DNA of 64,000 bases from an uncultured Alphaproteobacteria bacterium. Lineage in GTDB: Bacteria; Pseudomonadota; Alphaproteobacteria; HIMB59. Below the pieces are notes generated by a model, which searched no databases, had not been told where the DNA came from, and worked only from the letters and a program-made list of their open reading frames with translations. The translations under genes were made by a program, and so were the position numbers. Each line of letters begins with the position of its first letter. The first letter of the stretch is position 1. This document shows, one piece after another, positions 52,461-63,030 of the stretch. The DNA lies in NCBI GenBank assembly GCA_902599405.1, contig CACKFO010000004.1, positions 38,929 through 102,928 on the forward strand, read 5' to 3'.

Positions 52461-53731
52461 AACTCTCAAATCTTTTATTTAACTCATTAAAAGAGTCACC
52501 AAAAGAAGCTAAAATTATTTCCCATCAATTAATGTTGCGTTCATCGATGATTAGGCAGCACACCTCTGGTATATACACATGGTTACCATTAGGTTTTAAA
52601 GTCCTAAAAAATATTGAGAATATTATTCGAATTAATCAAGACGAAATAGGTTGTAATGAAATGTTAATGTCTACTATTCAATCTTCAGAATTATGGAAAA
52701 AAAGTGGTAGATATGCAGACTATGGAAAAGAGATGTTAAGAATTACTGATAGACATGATAACGATTTATTATATGGACCAACTAATGAAGAGGTAATTAC
52801 AGATTTATTTTCTGATTATGTAAATTCTTATAAAGGCCTTCCAAAATATCTCTACCATATTCAATGGAAGTTTAGAGATGAAATTAGACCTCGTTTTGGC
52901 GTAATGCGAGGTAGAGAATTCTTAATGAAAGATGCCTATAGTTTTGACTTAACCGAAGAAGCTGCTTTTGAAACTTATAAAAAATTTTTTAGAAGTTATT
53001 TAAAAACCTTTCTAGATCTAGGATTGCAACCGATTCCTGTAAAAGCTGCGACTGGTGCCATTGGTGGGGATTTATCTCATGAGTTTCAAATATTAGCTAA
53101 TACTGGTGAAAGCGAACTTGCTTATGACTCTAAATTAGTTGACTCCAATTTATACGAAAAAAGTTATGAAGAAATTACAACAATGTATTCTGCATCTGAC
53201 GAAATGATTGATAAATCAAAATCTGATGTGATAATTGGAAGAGGTATTGAAGTAGGCCACATATTCAATTTTGGTACAAAATATACTAAGCCATTAGAAT
53301 GCTTCGTGCTAAATCAAGATGGAAAAAGAATAACACCATATATGGGATCCTATGGAATAGGAGTTTCCAGATTAACAGCAGCAATAATAGAGGCATTTCA
53401 TGATGATAAAGGTATCAAATGGCCTATAAATATTTCACCATTTAAAATAAACATCATAATGCAACCAAACCCCGATTATATATCAGATGTGGAGAGTATT
53501 TATAATCTGCTTATCACTAAATATGATAACGTTAGTTTAGATGATAGAGATTTAAGTATAGGAAGAAAAATTAAAGACTCTGAATTGATTGGAATACCTT
53601 GGACATTGATTATAGGGAATAATTTTAAAGAAAAAGGTCAAATTGAACTGATTAGTAGGTCTAACAGTGATAAGATATTCTTAAGTAAACAAGAAATTGA
53701 GAATTTTGAATTTGAACAATACACTCCATAA
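52457..53731 (+). CDS. proS: Prolyl-tRNA synthetase (short, alphaproteobacterial type without insertion domain)
   Basis: 424 aa; SSMIRQHTSGIYTWLPLGFKVLKNIE, LYGPTNEEVITDLF, YHIQWKFRDEIRPRFGVMRGREFLMKDAYSFD, SYGIGVSRLTAAIIEA. Confidence 0.95.
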   Translation: MKLSNLLFNSLKESPKEAKIISHQLMLRSSMIRQHTSGIYTWLPLGFKVLKNIENIIRINQDEIGCNEMLMSTIQSSELWKKSGRYADYGKEMLRITDRHDNDLLYGPTNEEVITDLFSDYVNSYKGLPKYLYHIQWKFRDEIRPRFGVMRGREFLMKDAYSFDLTEEAAFETYKKFFRSYLKTFLDLGLQPIPVKAATGAIGGDLSHEFQILANTGESELAYDSKLVDSNLYEKSYEEITTMYSASDEMIDKSKSDVIIGRGIEVGHIFNFGTKYTKPLECFVLNQDGKRITPYMGSYGIGVSRLTAAIIEAFHDDKGIKWPINISPFKINIIMQPNPDYISDVESIYNLLITKYDNVSLDDRDLSIGRKIKDSELIGIPWTLIIGNNFKEKGQIELISRSNSDKIFLSKQEIENFEFEQYTP

Positions 53732-54884
53732 ACTATCTTTCTCCTATATATTTAATTTTAAAAAAGATAAAGCATTCTCAGTATCGACAATTTTATCATC
53801 ACTAGCATTAATACTAGGTATTTCAATTTTAATAACAGTAATGTCCGTAATGAATGGTTTTAGAGAGCAATTAGTTGAGTCATTAAGTGGTGTGAATGGA
53901 GATATTACTATTTATGATGCTAACAAAGATAAAATCAAAAAAATACAAGAAAAAAATCCTTCAATATCTTTTGTTGAAAATCTTCAAAGTAGAGTAATCA
54001 CAAGTAATGAAAATGGTATAGAGGGTCTATTAATGAAATCTCTTAATAAAGAAGACATCTATAAAATACCTAAAATTAATCAAAATATATTTGAAATAGA
54101 AAAAAATATCGACAATTGGGTTTTCATTGGAGTTGAATTAGCGAGGTCTTTAAATTTAAAAGTAGGGATGCCTATTCAAATTAATATTCCTGGAAATTCT
54201 ATGACAATTTTAGGCCCTGTTTTAAATTCAAGACAACTAACCATTAAAGGAATATTTAATACAGGAGTATATGACTTTGATAAATATTTTATTTTTAGCA
54301 ATATCGATCAGTTTAAAAATAACACAAGCAATAAAGTTATAGATGTTTATTTGAATAATAAAAACTTTGATTATAGGGATTTAGATGGCCTAAACTACTC
54401 AACATGGGAGGATCAAAACCAAACTTTAGCTCAAGCATTATCTACTGAAAAAAATGTTATGTTTGTTATTCTATTTTTTATTGTTGTAATTTCTTCCTTT
54501 ACAATAATTTCAAATCAAATTTTTTTTATTAAAGAAAAGTATAAAGATATTATTTTGCTAAAAGCATTGGGTATAAAGCAATCAAAAATTTGTTTTATAT
54601 TTTTTTTGAATTCTTTCTTCATATCATTTTTCTCTATTGTTATTGGTACTTGTTTAGGATTGCTTTTATCTACAAATATAGACTCTGTCGAAAACTTTTT
54701 ATCATATTTATTAAATTTTGAACTTTGGAATAATGAAATAAGATATTTAACATCAATGCCCTATAGCATTAAACTAAACGATATAGTTTTTATTGTAAGT
54801 ATTTCTCTGTTTTCAAGTTTAGTTGCCTCTTACATTCCAATATTGAGAATATTTAGAATTAAACCAAATTTAATATTAAGATGA
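53697..54884 (+). CDS. Lipoprotein-releasing ABC transporter permease (LolC/LolE family)
   Basis: 395 aa; SVMNGFREQLVESLSGVNGDITIYD, FIVVISSFTIISNQIFFIKEKYKDIILLKALGI; TTG start overlapping proS, exact start uncertain. Confidence 0.9.
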   Translation: MRILNLNNTLHKLSFSYIFNFKKDKAFSVSTILSSLALILGISILITVMSVMNGFREQLVESLSGVNGDITIYDANKDKIKKIQEKNPSISFVENLQSRVITSNENGIEGLLMKSLNKEDIYKIPKINQNIFEIEKNIDNWVFIGVELARSLNLKVGMPIQINIPGNSMTILGPVLNSRQLTIKGIFNTGVYDFDKYFIFSNIDQFKNNTSNKVIDVYLNNKNFDYRDLDGLNYSTWEDQNQTLAQALSTEKNVMFVILFFIVVISSFTIISNQIFFIKEKYKDIILLKALGIKQSKICFIFFLNSFFISFFSIVIGTCLGLLLSTNIDSVENFLSYLLNFELWNNEIRYLTSMPYSIKLNDIVFIVSISLFSSLVASYIPILRIFRIKPNLILR

Positions 54885-55516
54885 GTTTATTAGAATTAAA
54901 AAATATTTCTAAATCATATCTATCTAAGGTAGGAAACTTTCAAGTAATAAAAAAATTAAACTTATCAGTAGATCATAATCAAAATATTTTTTTATTTGGT
55001 CCATCAGGATGTGGTAAGTCAACTTTATTGAACTTAATATCAGGATTAGATAGTTCAGACTCTGGAGAAATTTACTTTGACGGCAAATTAGTAAAAAACC
55101 ATTTTGATCTTTTGAAAGATGATATAGGTATTATATTTCAGGATCACTACCTGATATCTGAGTTGAACATTTTCGATAACATTAAATTAAAAAGTAACGA
55201 TATAAGAAAAATTGAAAAAATCTTATCCTATTTTAATTTGAGTCAATTTAAATTTAAATACCCCAATCAGTTATCAAATGGACAAAAACAAAGAGTTTGT
55301 GTTGCAAGATCCCTAGTGAATAGCCCTAAACTTTTAATAGCTGATGAACCTACAAGTTATTTAGATAAAGAAAATGCAAATTTGGTAATTGATCTTATAT
55401 TAAATAGTTCTAAAAAATTCAATTTATCAACAATAATAGCTAGTCATGATATTTCATTTCGTCCACTTTTTGATAAGTCTTATACAATTGAGGATAAATC
55501 AATAAAAGAATGCTAA
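54881..55516 (+). CDS. lolD: Lipoprotein-releasing system ATPase LolD
   Basis: Walker A GPSGCGKSTLLN, IIFQDHYL, LSNGQKQRVCVARSLVNSPKLLIADEPTSYLD. Confidence 0.93.
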   Translation: MSLLELKNISKSYLSKVGNFQVIKKLNLSVDHNQNIFLFGPSGCGKSTLLNLISGLDSSDSGEIYFDGKLVKNHFDLLKDDIGIIFQDHYLISELNIFDNIKLKSNDIRKIEKILSYFNLSQFKFKYPNQLSNGQKQRVCVARSLVNSPKLLIADEPTSYLDKENANLVIDLILNSSKKFNLSTIIASHDISFRPLFDKSYTIEDKSIKEC

Positions 55517-58500
55517 TACCTCTAAGAAATTATTCAAATTATTCTATTTGTGAGTCCAATATTAGAATTATAGATCTTGTAAATTTTGCTGAGAAGGAAA
55601 AATTACCTGCAATGGCATTAACTGATTACAAACTATTATCAGGTGTTCTTGAATTTTCAACAAAATGTAAAAACAAGGGTATTCAACCTATTATAGGATT
55701 AGATGTTGATTATATTTCAAAATTAAACCACAAGTCGCGACTTACTTTTTTATGCAAAAATGAGATCGGTTTTAAAAATCTCAATATATTATCTACAAAA
55801 ATAAATACTGAGAATGAATTTCATTTATCTTTAGATAATATAAATAATTTTTCTGAGGGTAACATTCTAATTTTAGGTGGTTTATTTAGTTATTTCCAGG
55901 ATTTGAATATAAATACAAATAATTTAAAAATTATTTTAAATGAAATAAATGCTCTAAAAAATTTTTTTAAAAATGATATTTTTTTTGAATATGATGAAAA
56001 CTTAGATAATAAACCATTAAGTGAAATATCTAAAAAATCTAAAATTAATTCCTTCTTATCTTCATTTAGTTTTTACAAACAAGAGAAAGATTATGATGCT
56101 ATAAAAATACTTCATTGTTTAAAGAATGGTGAATATTTACAAAATACTTCGTTTAATTTAAAAAATAATTATTCTTTAGCTTATATCAACCAAGAAAATA
56201 ATAACTTAATCCCATTAATAAAAAATTCAAATTTAATTGTAAATAAAATTAATTTTCTAATTGAAGAAAAGCCTATTACATTGCCAAATTTTAAATCAGA
56301 TTTTGACTCCGATGAAGATAAAGAGATTGTTCAACAGTCTAGAAGTGGCTTAGATTTAAGATTAAAAAAAATACTTTCAAATAGAAGTATTGAGGAATTT
56401 AACAGTCAATCAAAAATATATAGGGATCGTTTAGAATATGAATTAAATGTTATTATAAAAATGAAATTCTCTGGGTATTTTCTCATAGTCAGTGATTTTA
56501 TTAGATGGGCTAAGTCAAATTCAATTCCTGTTGGCCCTGGAAGAGGATCAGGTGCTGGTTCTATTGTTGCATGGTCTTTATTGATTACAGATGTAGATCC
56601 AATTCAATATGGTTTGCTTTTTGAAAGATTTTTAAACCCAGATAGAGTTTCAATGCCAGATTTCGATATAGATTTTTGTAAAACTAGAAGAGATGAAGTA
56701 ATTGAGTATGTCCAAAAAAAGTATGGTTATCAAAATGTTGCACAAATAATTACCTTTGGATCGATGATCTCGAGAGGAATATTAAAGGATATAGGTAGAG
56801 TAGAAGGTGTTCCATATTCTGAAGTAGAGAGAATGGTAAATAAAATACCCTATAATCCAGTTCATCCTTTAAGTATCAGCGAGCTTAAAGCTAATCACAC
56901 CGATCAATTAGGTGATTTAGCTGAGTCTCCAATGATGGATAAAGCAGAGTCAATGGAGGGTGCATTAAGAAATGTATCTACACATGCGGCAGGAATAATA
57001 ATTTCATCAGATAAGCTCTATGGAAATATTCCTTTATTTAAAGATGATAATTCAGAAATAATGGCCACACAATATAATATGAAAGACTGTGAAAAAGCAG
57101 GCTTATTAAAATTCGATTTTCTTGGATTAGCTAATTTAACAATAATTGATGAAACACTTAAATTAATAAAAGCCAAAAATCAAATCTCTATTGACCTAGC
57201 TGAGATACCATTCAACGATGAAAAAACCTTTAAATTACTAAGTGCTGGCTATACATGTGGAGTATTCCAAGTTGAGAGTGCTGCGATGGTAGATACATTG
57301 ATTAAATTGAAGCCAACAAGTCTAGAGGAGGTCATTGCAGTATTAGCTTTGAACAGACCAGGACCAATGCAATTCATTGATAGTTTTATCAAGAGAAAAA
57401 AAGGTGAAGAAGAAATAAAGTATGATCACCCTTTGCTTGAACCAATTTTGAAAGAAACTTATGGAATTATTGTCTATCAAGAACAAATTATGAAAATAGC
57501 ACAAGTAATTTCAGGTTATACTCTGGGTCAAGCAGATTTATTGAGAAGAGCTATTGGTAAAAAGATCAAATCTGAATTAATGAATCAAAAGGACAATTTC
57601 ATTAAAGGTGCGGTAAATAAAAAAGTAAGATCTAAAGATGCTGAGAAACTATTTTCTTTAATTGAAAAATTTGCAGAATATGGATTTAACAAAAGCCATG
57701 CAGCCGCTTACGCCTTTATTACTTATTACACAGCATATCTAAAAGCACATTTTCCATTAGAATTTTATTGTGAGCTTCTTAATAACTCATTGAATAATAC
57801 TGATAAAATTTTTGTAATACTCAATGAGATTTATGAACAAGATTTAAAAATATTACCTCCTGATATTAATTATTCAGATTATAAATTTATAGTTCGAGAA
57901 GATAAGATTATTTATGGATTAGCTGCACTTAAGGGAGTTGGTGAGGATTCTATGAAAGAATTAGTAATTGAAAGAAACACAAATGGTAAATTTAAATCTT
58001 TATCAGATTTTAATGATAGGTTATCTAGATCAGTCTTGAATAAAAGACAGATAGAAAAACTTATCTTATCAAATTCCTTAAATTCACTTAATACAAACAT
58101 CTCTAAATTATTTGCAAATGTAGAAAATATTATAAAAAAGAAATCTGGAGCTACACTATTTAATGACTCTTCTGATAACCAATTTTTTCTAAAAAAAGAA
58201 TATAAACAAATTGACCCTATTAAGGCAGAATTTGAAAGTTATGGATTTCTCTATTCCCAAAAAAAACAAACAAAAATACTTACAAATCTCAATAGTTCTT
58301 CTTTTAAAGAAAAAATCAATAATAAGCTTGAATTTTTAGAAGATTTTTATTTTTACGTCGTTAAAGCACAATACAAAACTACTAGAAATGGGAAAAGATA
58401 TATTCTTTTGAATGTAATAAACGAAAGTGGTTTTTTTGATTTAAGATTATTTGATAATAAATTTGATGTAAGCTCACTTCACGCAAAATATATTAAAGCA

Positions 58501-58695
58501 AAAATTAAATCTCTAATAAAAAATGACTTTTATAATGTAAATATTGATGATTTGCTCATTATAAATGATGATGATTTAGTTAATCAAATAAGTCACATTT
58601 CTTATGAGGAGCTCCTAGATCTAGATAAAGTAGAAAGTCTTGGCAATATCAGAGTTCATAATGAAAATAAAATACTCAATATTTCATTGAATTAA
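55510..58695 (+). CDS. dnaE: DNA polymerase III subunit alpha
   Basis: 1061 aa; GPGRGSGAGSIVAWSLLITDVDPI, PDFDIDFCKTRRDEVIEYV, NKSHAAAYAFITYYTAYLKAHFP. Confidence 0.96.
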   Translation: MLIPLRNYSNYSICESNIRIIDLVNFAEKEKLPAMALTDYKLLSGVLEFSTKCKNKGIQPIIGLDVDYISKLNHKSRLTFLCKNEIGFKNLNILSTKINTENEFHLSLDNINNFSEGNILILGGLFSYFQDLNINTNNLKIILNEINALKNFFKNDIFFEYDENLDNKPLSEISKKSKINSFLSSFSFYKQEKDYDAIKILHCLKNGEYLQNTSFNLKNNYSLAYINQENNNLIPLIKNSNLIVNKINFLIEEKPITLPNFKSDFDSDEDKEIVQQSRSGLDLRLKKILSNRSIEEFNSQSKIYRDRLEYELNVIIKMKFSGYFLIVSDFIRWAKSNSIPVGPGRGSGAGSIVAWSLLITDVDPIQYGLLFERFLNPDRVSMPDFDIDFCKTRRDEVIEYVQKKYGYQNVAQIITFGSMISRGILKDIGRVEGVPYSEVERMVNKIPYNPVHPLSISELKANHTDQLGDLAESPMMDKAESMEGALRNVSTHAAGIIISSDKLYGNIPLFKDDNSEIMATQYNMKDCEKAGLLKFDFLGLANLTIIDETLKLIKAKNQISIDLAEIPFNDEKTFKLLSAGYTCGVFQVESAAMVDTLIKLKPTSLEEVIAVLALNRPGPMQFIDSFIKRKKGEEEIKYDHPLLEPILKETYGIIVYQEQIMKIAQVISGYTLGQADLLRRAIGKKIKSELMNQKDNFIKGAVNKKVRSKDAEKLFSLIEKFAEYGFNKSHAAAYAFITYYTAYLKAHFPLEFYCELLNNSLNNTDKIFVILNEIYEQDLKILPPDINYSDYKFIVREDKIIYGLAALKGVGEDSMKELVIERNTNGKFKSLSDFNDRLSRSVLNKRQIEKLILSNSLNSLNTNISKLFANVENIIKKKSGATLFNDSSDNQFFLKKEYKQIDPIKAEFESYGFLYSQKKQTKILTNLNSSSFKEKINNKLEFLEDFYFYVVKAQYKTTRNGKRYILLNVINESGFFDLRLFDNKFDVSSLHAKYIKAKIKSLIKNDFYNVNIDDLLIINDDDLVNQISHISYEELLDLDKVESLGNIRVHNENKILNISLN

Positions 58696-58739
58696 CTCTT
58701 GATTATTGAGATTTATCCTTTAAAACAACTCAAAAAAAC

Positions 58740-58805
58740 AGGTTGATAGACATCCGGTGCCTTTATGGTTTCCATTCTATTAACTAAAGCTTAACCGGAG
58801 GTAAG
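58740..58805 (+). promoter_or_regulatory. Candidate structured rpsB 5' leader
   Basis: CCGGT (58754-58758) complementary to ACCGG (58794-58798), which partly overlaps the SD GGAGG preceding rpsB ATG. Confidence 0.4.
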
Positions 58806-59519
58806 ATGAATATAGAAATATCACTTGATGATCTTTTAAAAAACGGCTCACATTTTGGCCATAATAAAAAAAGATGGAATCCCAAAATGGATAAATACAT
58901 CTATGGAGAAAAAAACGGTACGCATATTTTAGACTTAAGAAAATCACTTCCTTTAATTGAGAATGCACTAAAATTTGCACATGAGTCTTCAAAAAATAAA
59001 AAAAAATTTTTATTTGTATCAACAAAAAAACAGCACAGTGAAATTGTAGAAAATATAGCTAAAGAAACTGGTAATTATTTTGTAAATTTTAGATGGCTTG
59101 GTGGTATGATTACAAACTGGAATACAGTAAAAAATTCTATTAACACTCTTAATAATTATGAAAATATCTTAAACTCCGAGGATACTGTTTTTACAAAAAA
59201 AGAATTATCAGATATTGAGAAAAAAAAAATTAGATTAGATAAAACTCTTGGTGGTATTATTAAGATGAAATCTACACCAGATGTAATTTTTATAATTGAT
59301 ACAAATAGAGAACATATTGCAGTATTAGAGGCAAAAAAACTTGGAATTCCAATTATTGGCATTGTTGATACAAACTGTGATCCAGATATAATTGATTATC
59401 CAATTCCTGCAAATGATGACGGTGTTAAGTCAGTTCAATTTATTCTTGAAAATTTTAAAAAAATTTTAATAGTCAATAAAGAACCCTCCCAAGATGAAAG
59501 TATAACTAAAAGTGAGTAG
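58806..59519 (+). CDS. rpsB: 30S ribosomal protein S2
   Basis: GSHFGHNKKRWNPKMDKYIYGEKNGTHILDL, RWLGGMITNWNTVKNSI, GIVDTNCDPDIIDYPIPANDD. Confidence 0.97.
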   Translation: MNIEISLDDLLKNGSHFGHNKKRWNPKMDKYIYGEKNGTHILDLRKSLPLIENALKFAHESSKNKKKFLFVSTKKQHSEIVENIAKETGNYFVNFRWLGGMITNWNTVKNSINTLNNYENILNSEDTVFTKKELSDIEKKKIRLDKTLGGIIKMKSTPDVIFIIDTNREHIAVLEAKKLGIPIIGIVDTNCDPDIIDYPIPANDDGVKSVQFILENFKKILIVNKEPSQDESITKSE

Positions 59520-59520
59520 T

Positions 59521-60384
59521 ATGGAGTTAATAAAAAAGCTTAGAGACTTAACAGGTAGTGGAATTGTTGATTGTAAAAGAGCTCTATCTGAAAATAACAA
59601 CGACGTAGACGCGGCAGTGAAATGGCTAAGAGAAAAGGGTATTCTTAAGGCTCAAAAAAAGCAAGATAGAGAAACAAATGAGGGTGTTGTTTGTTTTTTC
59701 AATAGAGATTCTAATACTGACTTCACTGTTTGTAAAATTAAATGTGAAACTGATTTTGTTGCAAAAAATGATGATTTTTTAGCTTTTGCACAGAGTTTGT
59801 CAAAAGCTATTCATGAGGATAAAAATTTAAAAGATCAAGGAAATGATAAAGATTTATCTGCTTTAATTATTAACAATAAATCTCTAAAAGATAATCTTAC
59901 TGAACTGATATCTAAAATAGGTGAAAATATTCAAATAGTTTCATATAAAAAATATTCTTCTGAAAAATCTATTTTTATTAGTTATCTTCACAATAAATAT
60001 AATTCCAATTGCTCAAAAATAGGCTCTGTGGTTGAAATATCCACAGATAATACAGAAATTGCCCTAGGACTTATTGATGATCTTAAAGTTTTAGCCATGC
60101 AAATCTCTGCGATGAAGCCGATTGGAATAGATAAAAATTCAATCAATTCAAAAGTAATTCAAGATGAAAAAGATATAATTTTAAAGCAAATGATCAATGT
60201 CCCTGAAGATAAAAAAGATCAAATTATTAATGGCAAATTAAATAAATTCATAAAAGAAAATACTCTTTTAGGGCAAGCTTTAATAACTGACCAAAAAAAA
60301 AGTGTGAGCACATTTCTAAGTGAGATTTCAAAAAACAATAATATAAGCCTTAACATTACATCTATGGATTTATATACTATCTAA
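59521..60384 (+). CDS. tsf: Elongation factor Ts
   Basis: MELIKKLRDLTGSGIVDCKRALSENNNDVDAAVKWLREKG, CETDFVAKNDDF; ATG at 59521 preferred over GTG 59512. Confidence 0.96.
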   Translation: MELIKKLRDLTGSGIVDCKRALSENNNDVDAAVKWLREKGILKAQKKQDRETNEGVVCFFNRDSNTDFTVCKIKCETDFVAKNDDFLAFAQSLSKAIHEDKNLKDQGNDKDLSALIINNKSLKDNLTELISKIGENIQIVSYKKYSSEKSIFISYLHNKYNSNCSKIGSVVEISTDNTEIALGLIDDLKVLAMQISAMKPIGIDKNSINSKVIQDEKDIILKQMINVPEDKKDQIINGKLNKFIKENTLLGQALITDQKKSVSTFLSEISKNNNISLNITSMDLYTI

Positions 60385-60388
60385 CATT

Positions 60389-61093
60389 ATGTATAAAAAT
60401 ATCATGCTAAAGATTTCTGGAGAGTCTTTAGCAGGATCCAATGAGCAAGGTTTTGATTTTGAAATTCTTAATGATCTAGCTTTAAGTATAAAAAAACTGC
60501 AATCAAAAAATTTAAAAATATCAATTGTATTAGGTGGAGGAAATTTTATAAGAGGCTCATCTTTCTCTAATGGCGTTGTGGATAGGGTAACTTCAGACTA
60601 TATGGGTATGTTAGGTACAGTGATAAACTCATTAGCATTACAATCTAACCTTAAAAAAATTGGTGTTGAGTCAAGAGTTATGACTGCAATTAGTATAAAT
60701 AGAGTAGCTGAGCCTTACATTAAAAATAAAGCAACTAATCATTTAAATAAAAATCGAGTTGTAATTTTTGCCTCAGGTACAGGCAACCCTTTTTTTTCAA
60801 CAGATACTGCTGCGGTACTTAGAGCTTCAGAAATGAAATCAGATGTTATTTTCAAAGGAACAAAAGTTGATGGTATTTATGATAAGGATCCAATTAAAAA
60901 TTCTAATGCAAAAAAAATATCAGAAATATCTTATTCAGATTACTTGAACAAAGAAATAAAAGTAATGGATGCAACTGCAATAAGCTTGGCTAAAGATAGA
61001 TTATTACCAATAATTATTTTCTCTATATTAAATAGCTCAAATATAATTGATATAGTCGAAGGCAATGGATCATATTCTATAATTAAAGATTAA
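60389..61093 (+). CDS. pyrH: UMP kinase
   Basis: LKISGESLAG, VLGGGNFIRG, DYMGMLGTVINSLALQ, GTGNPFFSTDTAAVLRA. Confidence 0.97.
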   Translation: MYKNIMLKISGESLAGSNEQGFDFEILNDLALSIKKLQSKNLKISIVLGGGNFIRGSSFSNGVVDRVTSDYMGMLGTVINSLALQSNLKKIGVESRVMTAISINRVAEPYIKNKATNHLNKNRVVIFASGTGNPFFSTDTAAVLRASEMKSDVIFKGTKVDGIYDKDPIKNSNAKKISEISYSDYLNKEIKVMDATAISLAKDRLLPIIIFSILNSSNIIDIVEGNGSYSIIKD

Positions 61094-61095
61094 TT

Positions 61096-61647
61096 ATGTT
61101 CAATAAAGATAAATGTAAATCTGAAATGCAATCTAGTATAAATGCTTTTTCAAGTGAATTAAGAAATATTAGAACAGGAAGAGTTTCACCCGATATACTC
61201 AAATCGATATTAGTAGATAGTTATGGAGCTAAGACACCTATTACACAACTTTCAAATATAAATAATTTAGATAACATGACTTTAAATATAAACCTATGGG
61301 ATGCATCTCTTTTAAAAATAGCTGAAAAAGCAATACTAGACTCAAACCTTGGCGTCACACCACAAAATGATGGTAATAACATCTTATTGAAATTTCCCGA
61401 ACTAACAGCAGAAAGAAGAAAAGAGCTTGTAAAGTTTATTTCAGAGATTTCTGAAAAATTTAAAGTTTCAATTAGAGGTATTAGAAGAAAATATCTAGAT
61501 GAAATAAAGAAACTTGAAAAAGAAAAGAATTTATCGATTGATGAAAGTAAAAGATATCATGAAGAAATTCAAAATATCACAGATAATTCAATTAATGATA
61601 TTGAAAAATTAACAAACTCAAAAGAGTCTGAAATTTTAAAAGTTTAA
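61096..61647 (+). CDS. frr: Ribosome recycling factor
   Basis: ELRNIRTGRVSPDIL, PELTAERRKELVKF, SIRGIRRKYLDEIKKLEK. Confidence 0.96.
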   Translation: MFNKDKCKSEMQSSINAFSSELRNIRTGRVSPDILKSILVDSYGAKTPITQLSNINNLDNMTLNINLWDASLLKIAEKAILDSNLGVTPQNDGNNILLKFPELTAERRKELVKFISEISEKFKVSIRGIRRKYLDEIKKLEKEKNLSIDESKRYHEEIQNITDNSINDIEKLTNSKESEILKV

Positions 61648-61649
61648 TT

Positions 61650-62321
61650 TTGTCTAATAAGATTGATCACATTGCTTTTATTATGGATGGTAATAACAGA
61701 TGGTCAAAAAAAAATGATTTTAATAAATTTAAAGGCTATAAGGCTGGTGTTAAGAATTTATTGAAGATATCTGATTATTTATTTAATCATAATAAAGTAA
61801 ATTATATATCGGCTTTTGCGTTATCTAAAAATAATCTAAAGCGCCCAAAAAGTCTTATAAACGTATTAAAAAATATTTTAATAGAATTCTTGGATAATGA
61901 GTCAAAATTAAACTCGTGCAAGAAATATAATATAAGATTTATAGGAGATAGAAATTTTTTAAGTAAAGAAATTAATCGTAAGATAGATTACATAGAAAAT
62001 TTAAAAAAGAATTCTAAAAAATATTTAATTATTTATCTAAATTATAGTGGTAGACAAGACATTATTCAAGCTGCGAAAAAATTTAAGTTTTCGAAAATTA
62101 AGAATTCATCTTTTATAAAATTTTTATCAACTTCTAATTTTCCAGATCCACAAATTTTAATTAGAACTGGTGGCTTTAATAGAATAAGTGATTTTTTGAT
62201 ATTTCAACTTACTTTTACTGAATTTTTTTTTACAAAAAAACTATGGCCAGATTTAAAAATTATAGATGTTTTAAGAATTCTAAAAAAATATTATTCAATA
62301 GAGAGAAAGTTTGGTCGCTGA
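61650..62321 (+). CDS. uppS: Isoprenyl transferase (undecaprenyl diphosphate synthase family)
   Basis: TTG start; [57 protein letters not shown]. Confidence 0.9.
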   Translation: MSNKIDHIAFIMDGNNRWSKKNDFNKFKGYKAGVKNLLKISDYLFNHNKVNYISAFALSKNNLKRPKSLINVLKNILIEFLDNESKLNSCKKYNIRFIGDRNFLSKEINRKIDYIENLKKNSKKYLIIYLNYSGRQDIIQAAKKFKFSKIKNSSFIKFLSTSNFPDPQILIRTGGFNRISDFLIFQLTFTEFFFTKKLWPDLKIIDVLRILKKYYSIERKFGR

Positions 62322-63030
62322 CTTTAATAGATTATATGTAGGTATATCGCTATTAATAGCTGTATGTTTTTCTTATATATTTAATTTAGATTTACTTTTA
62401 TTATCCGTTATAGTTCTTTTTATTTTATATGATCTGTTTTCAGTAAAATTAACTAACTTAATAGTCCAGCTATTAATCATAGCTTTTATTTTAATTTTAT
62501 ATATTTTGATTAAAGAGTATAAAATTTTATTTGACTATCTTTATCTAATTCAAATATTTTTTATATTATTAACTATACTATCATCTAAATACAGATTTAT
62601 TTTATTTAATATAAGTGTTTGTACATTTTGTTTAATTTTATTTTTTATAAATTATACAGATAGATATATTTTCTATTTAATAATTTTTATTTCATTTTTT
62701 AATGATACGATGGCATATATTTTCGGTTCCAAAATAAAAGGACCTTTAATATTGCCAAATATTAGTCCAAAAAAAACCTGGTCAGGGACTTTAATTTCCT
62801 TTTTTCTATCAACGTTTGTTCTTATATTATTAAATTTTAATATATTATTTTCTATATTGATTTCTATATTTCTTTTTTTAGGTGATATTTTTTTTTCTTT
62901 TATAAAAAGATCTTTAAATATTAAAGATTTCTCGAGTACTTTAGGAAATCATGGAGGTATGCTTGACAGAATAGATAGTATGTTTTTGATATCAATTTTT
63001 TTTCAATTTATTTTAATTACAAAATTATGA
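62311..63030 (+). CDS. cdsA: Phosphatidate cytidylyltransferase
   Basis: Multi-[65 protein letters not shown]. Confidence 0.92.
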   Translation: MVADFNRLYVGISLLIAVCFSYIFNLDLLLLSVIVLFILYDLFSVKLTNLIVQLLIIAFILILYILIKEYKILFDYLYLIQIFFILLTILSSKYRFILFNISVCTFCLILFFINYTDRYIFYLIIFISFFNDTMAYIFGSKIKGPLILPNISPKKTWSGTLISFFLSTFVLILLNFNILFSILISIFLFLGDIFFSFIKRSLNIKDFSSTLGNHGGMLDRIDSMFLISIFFQFILITKL

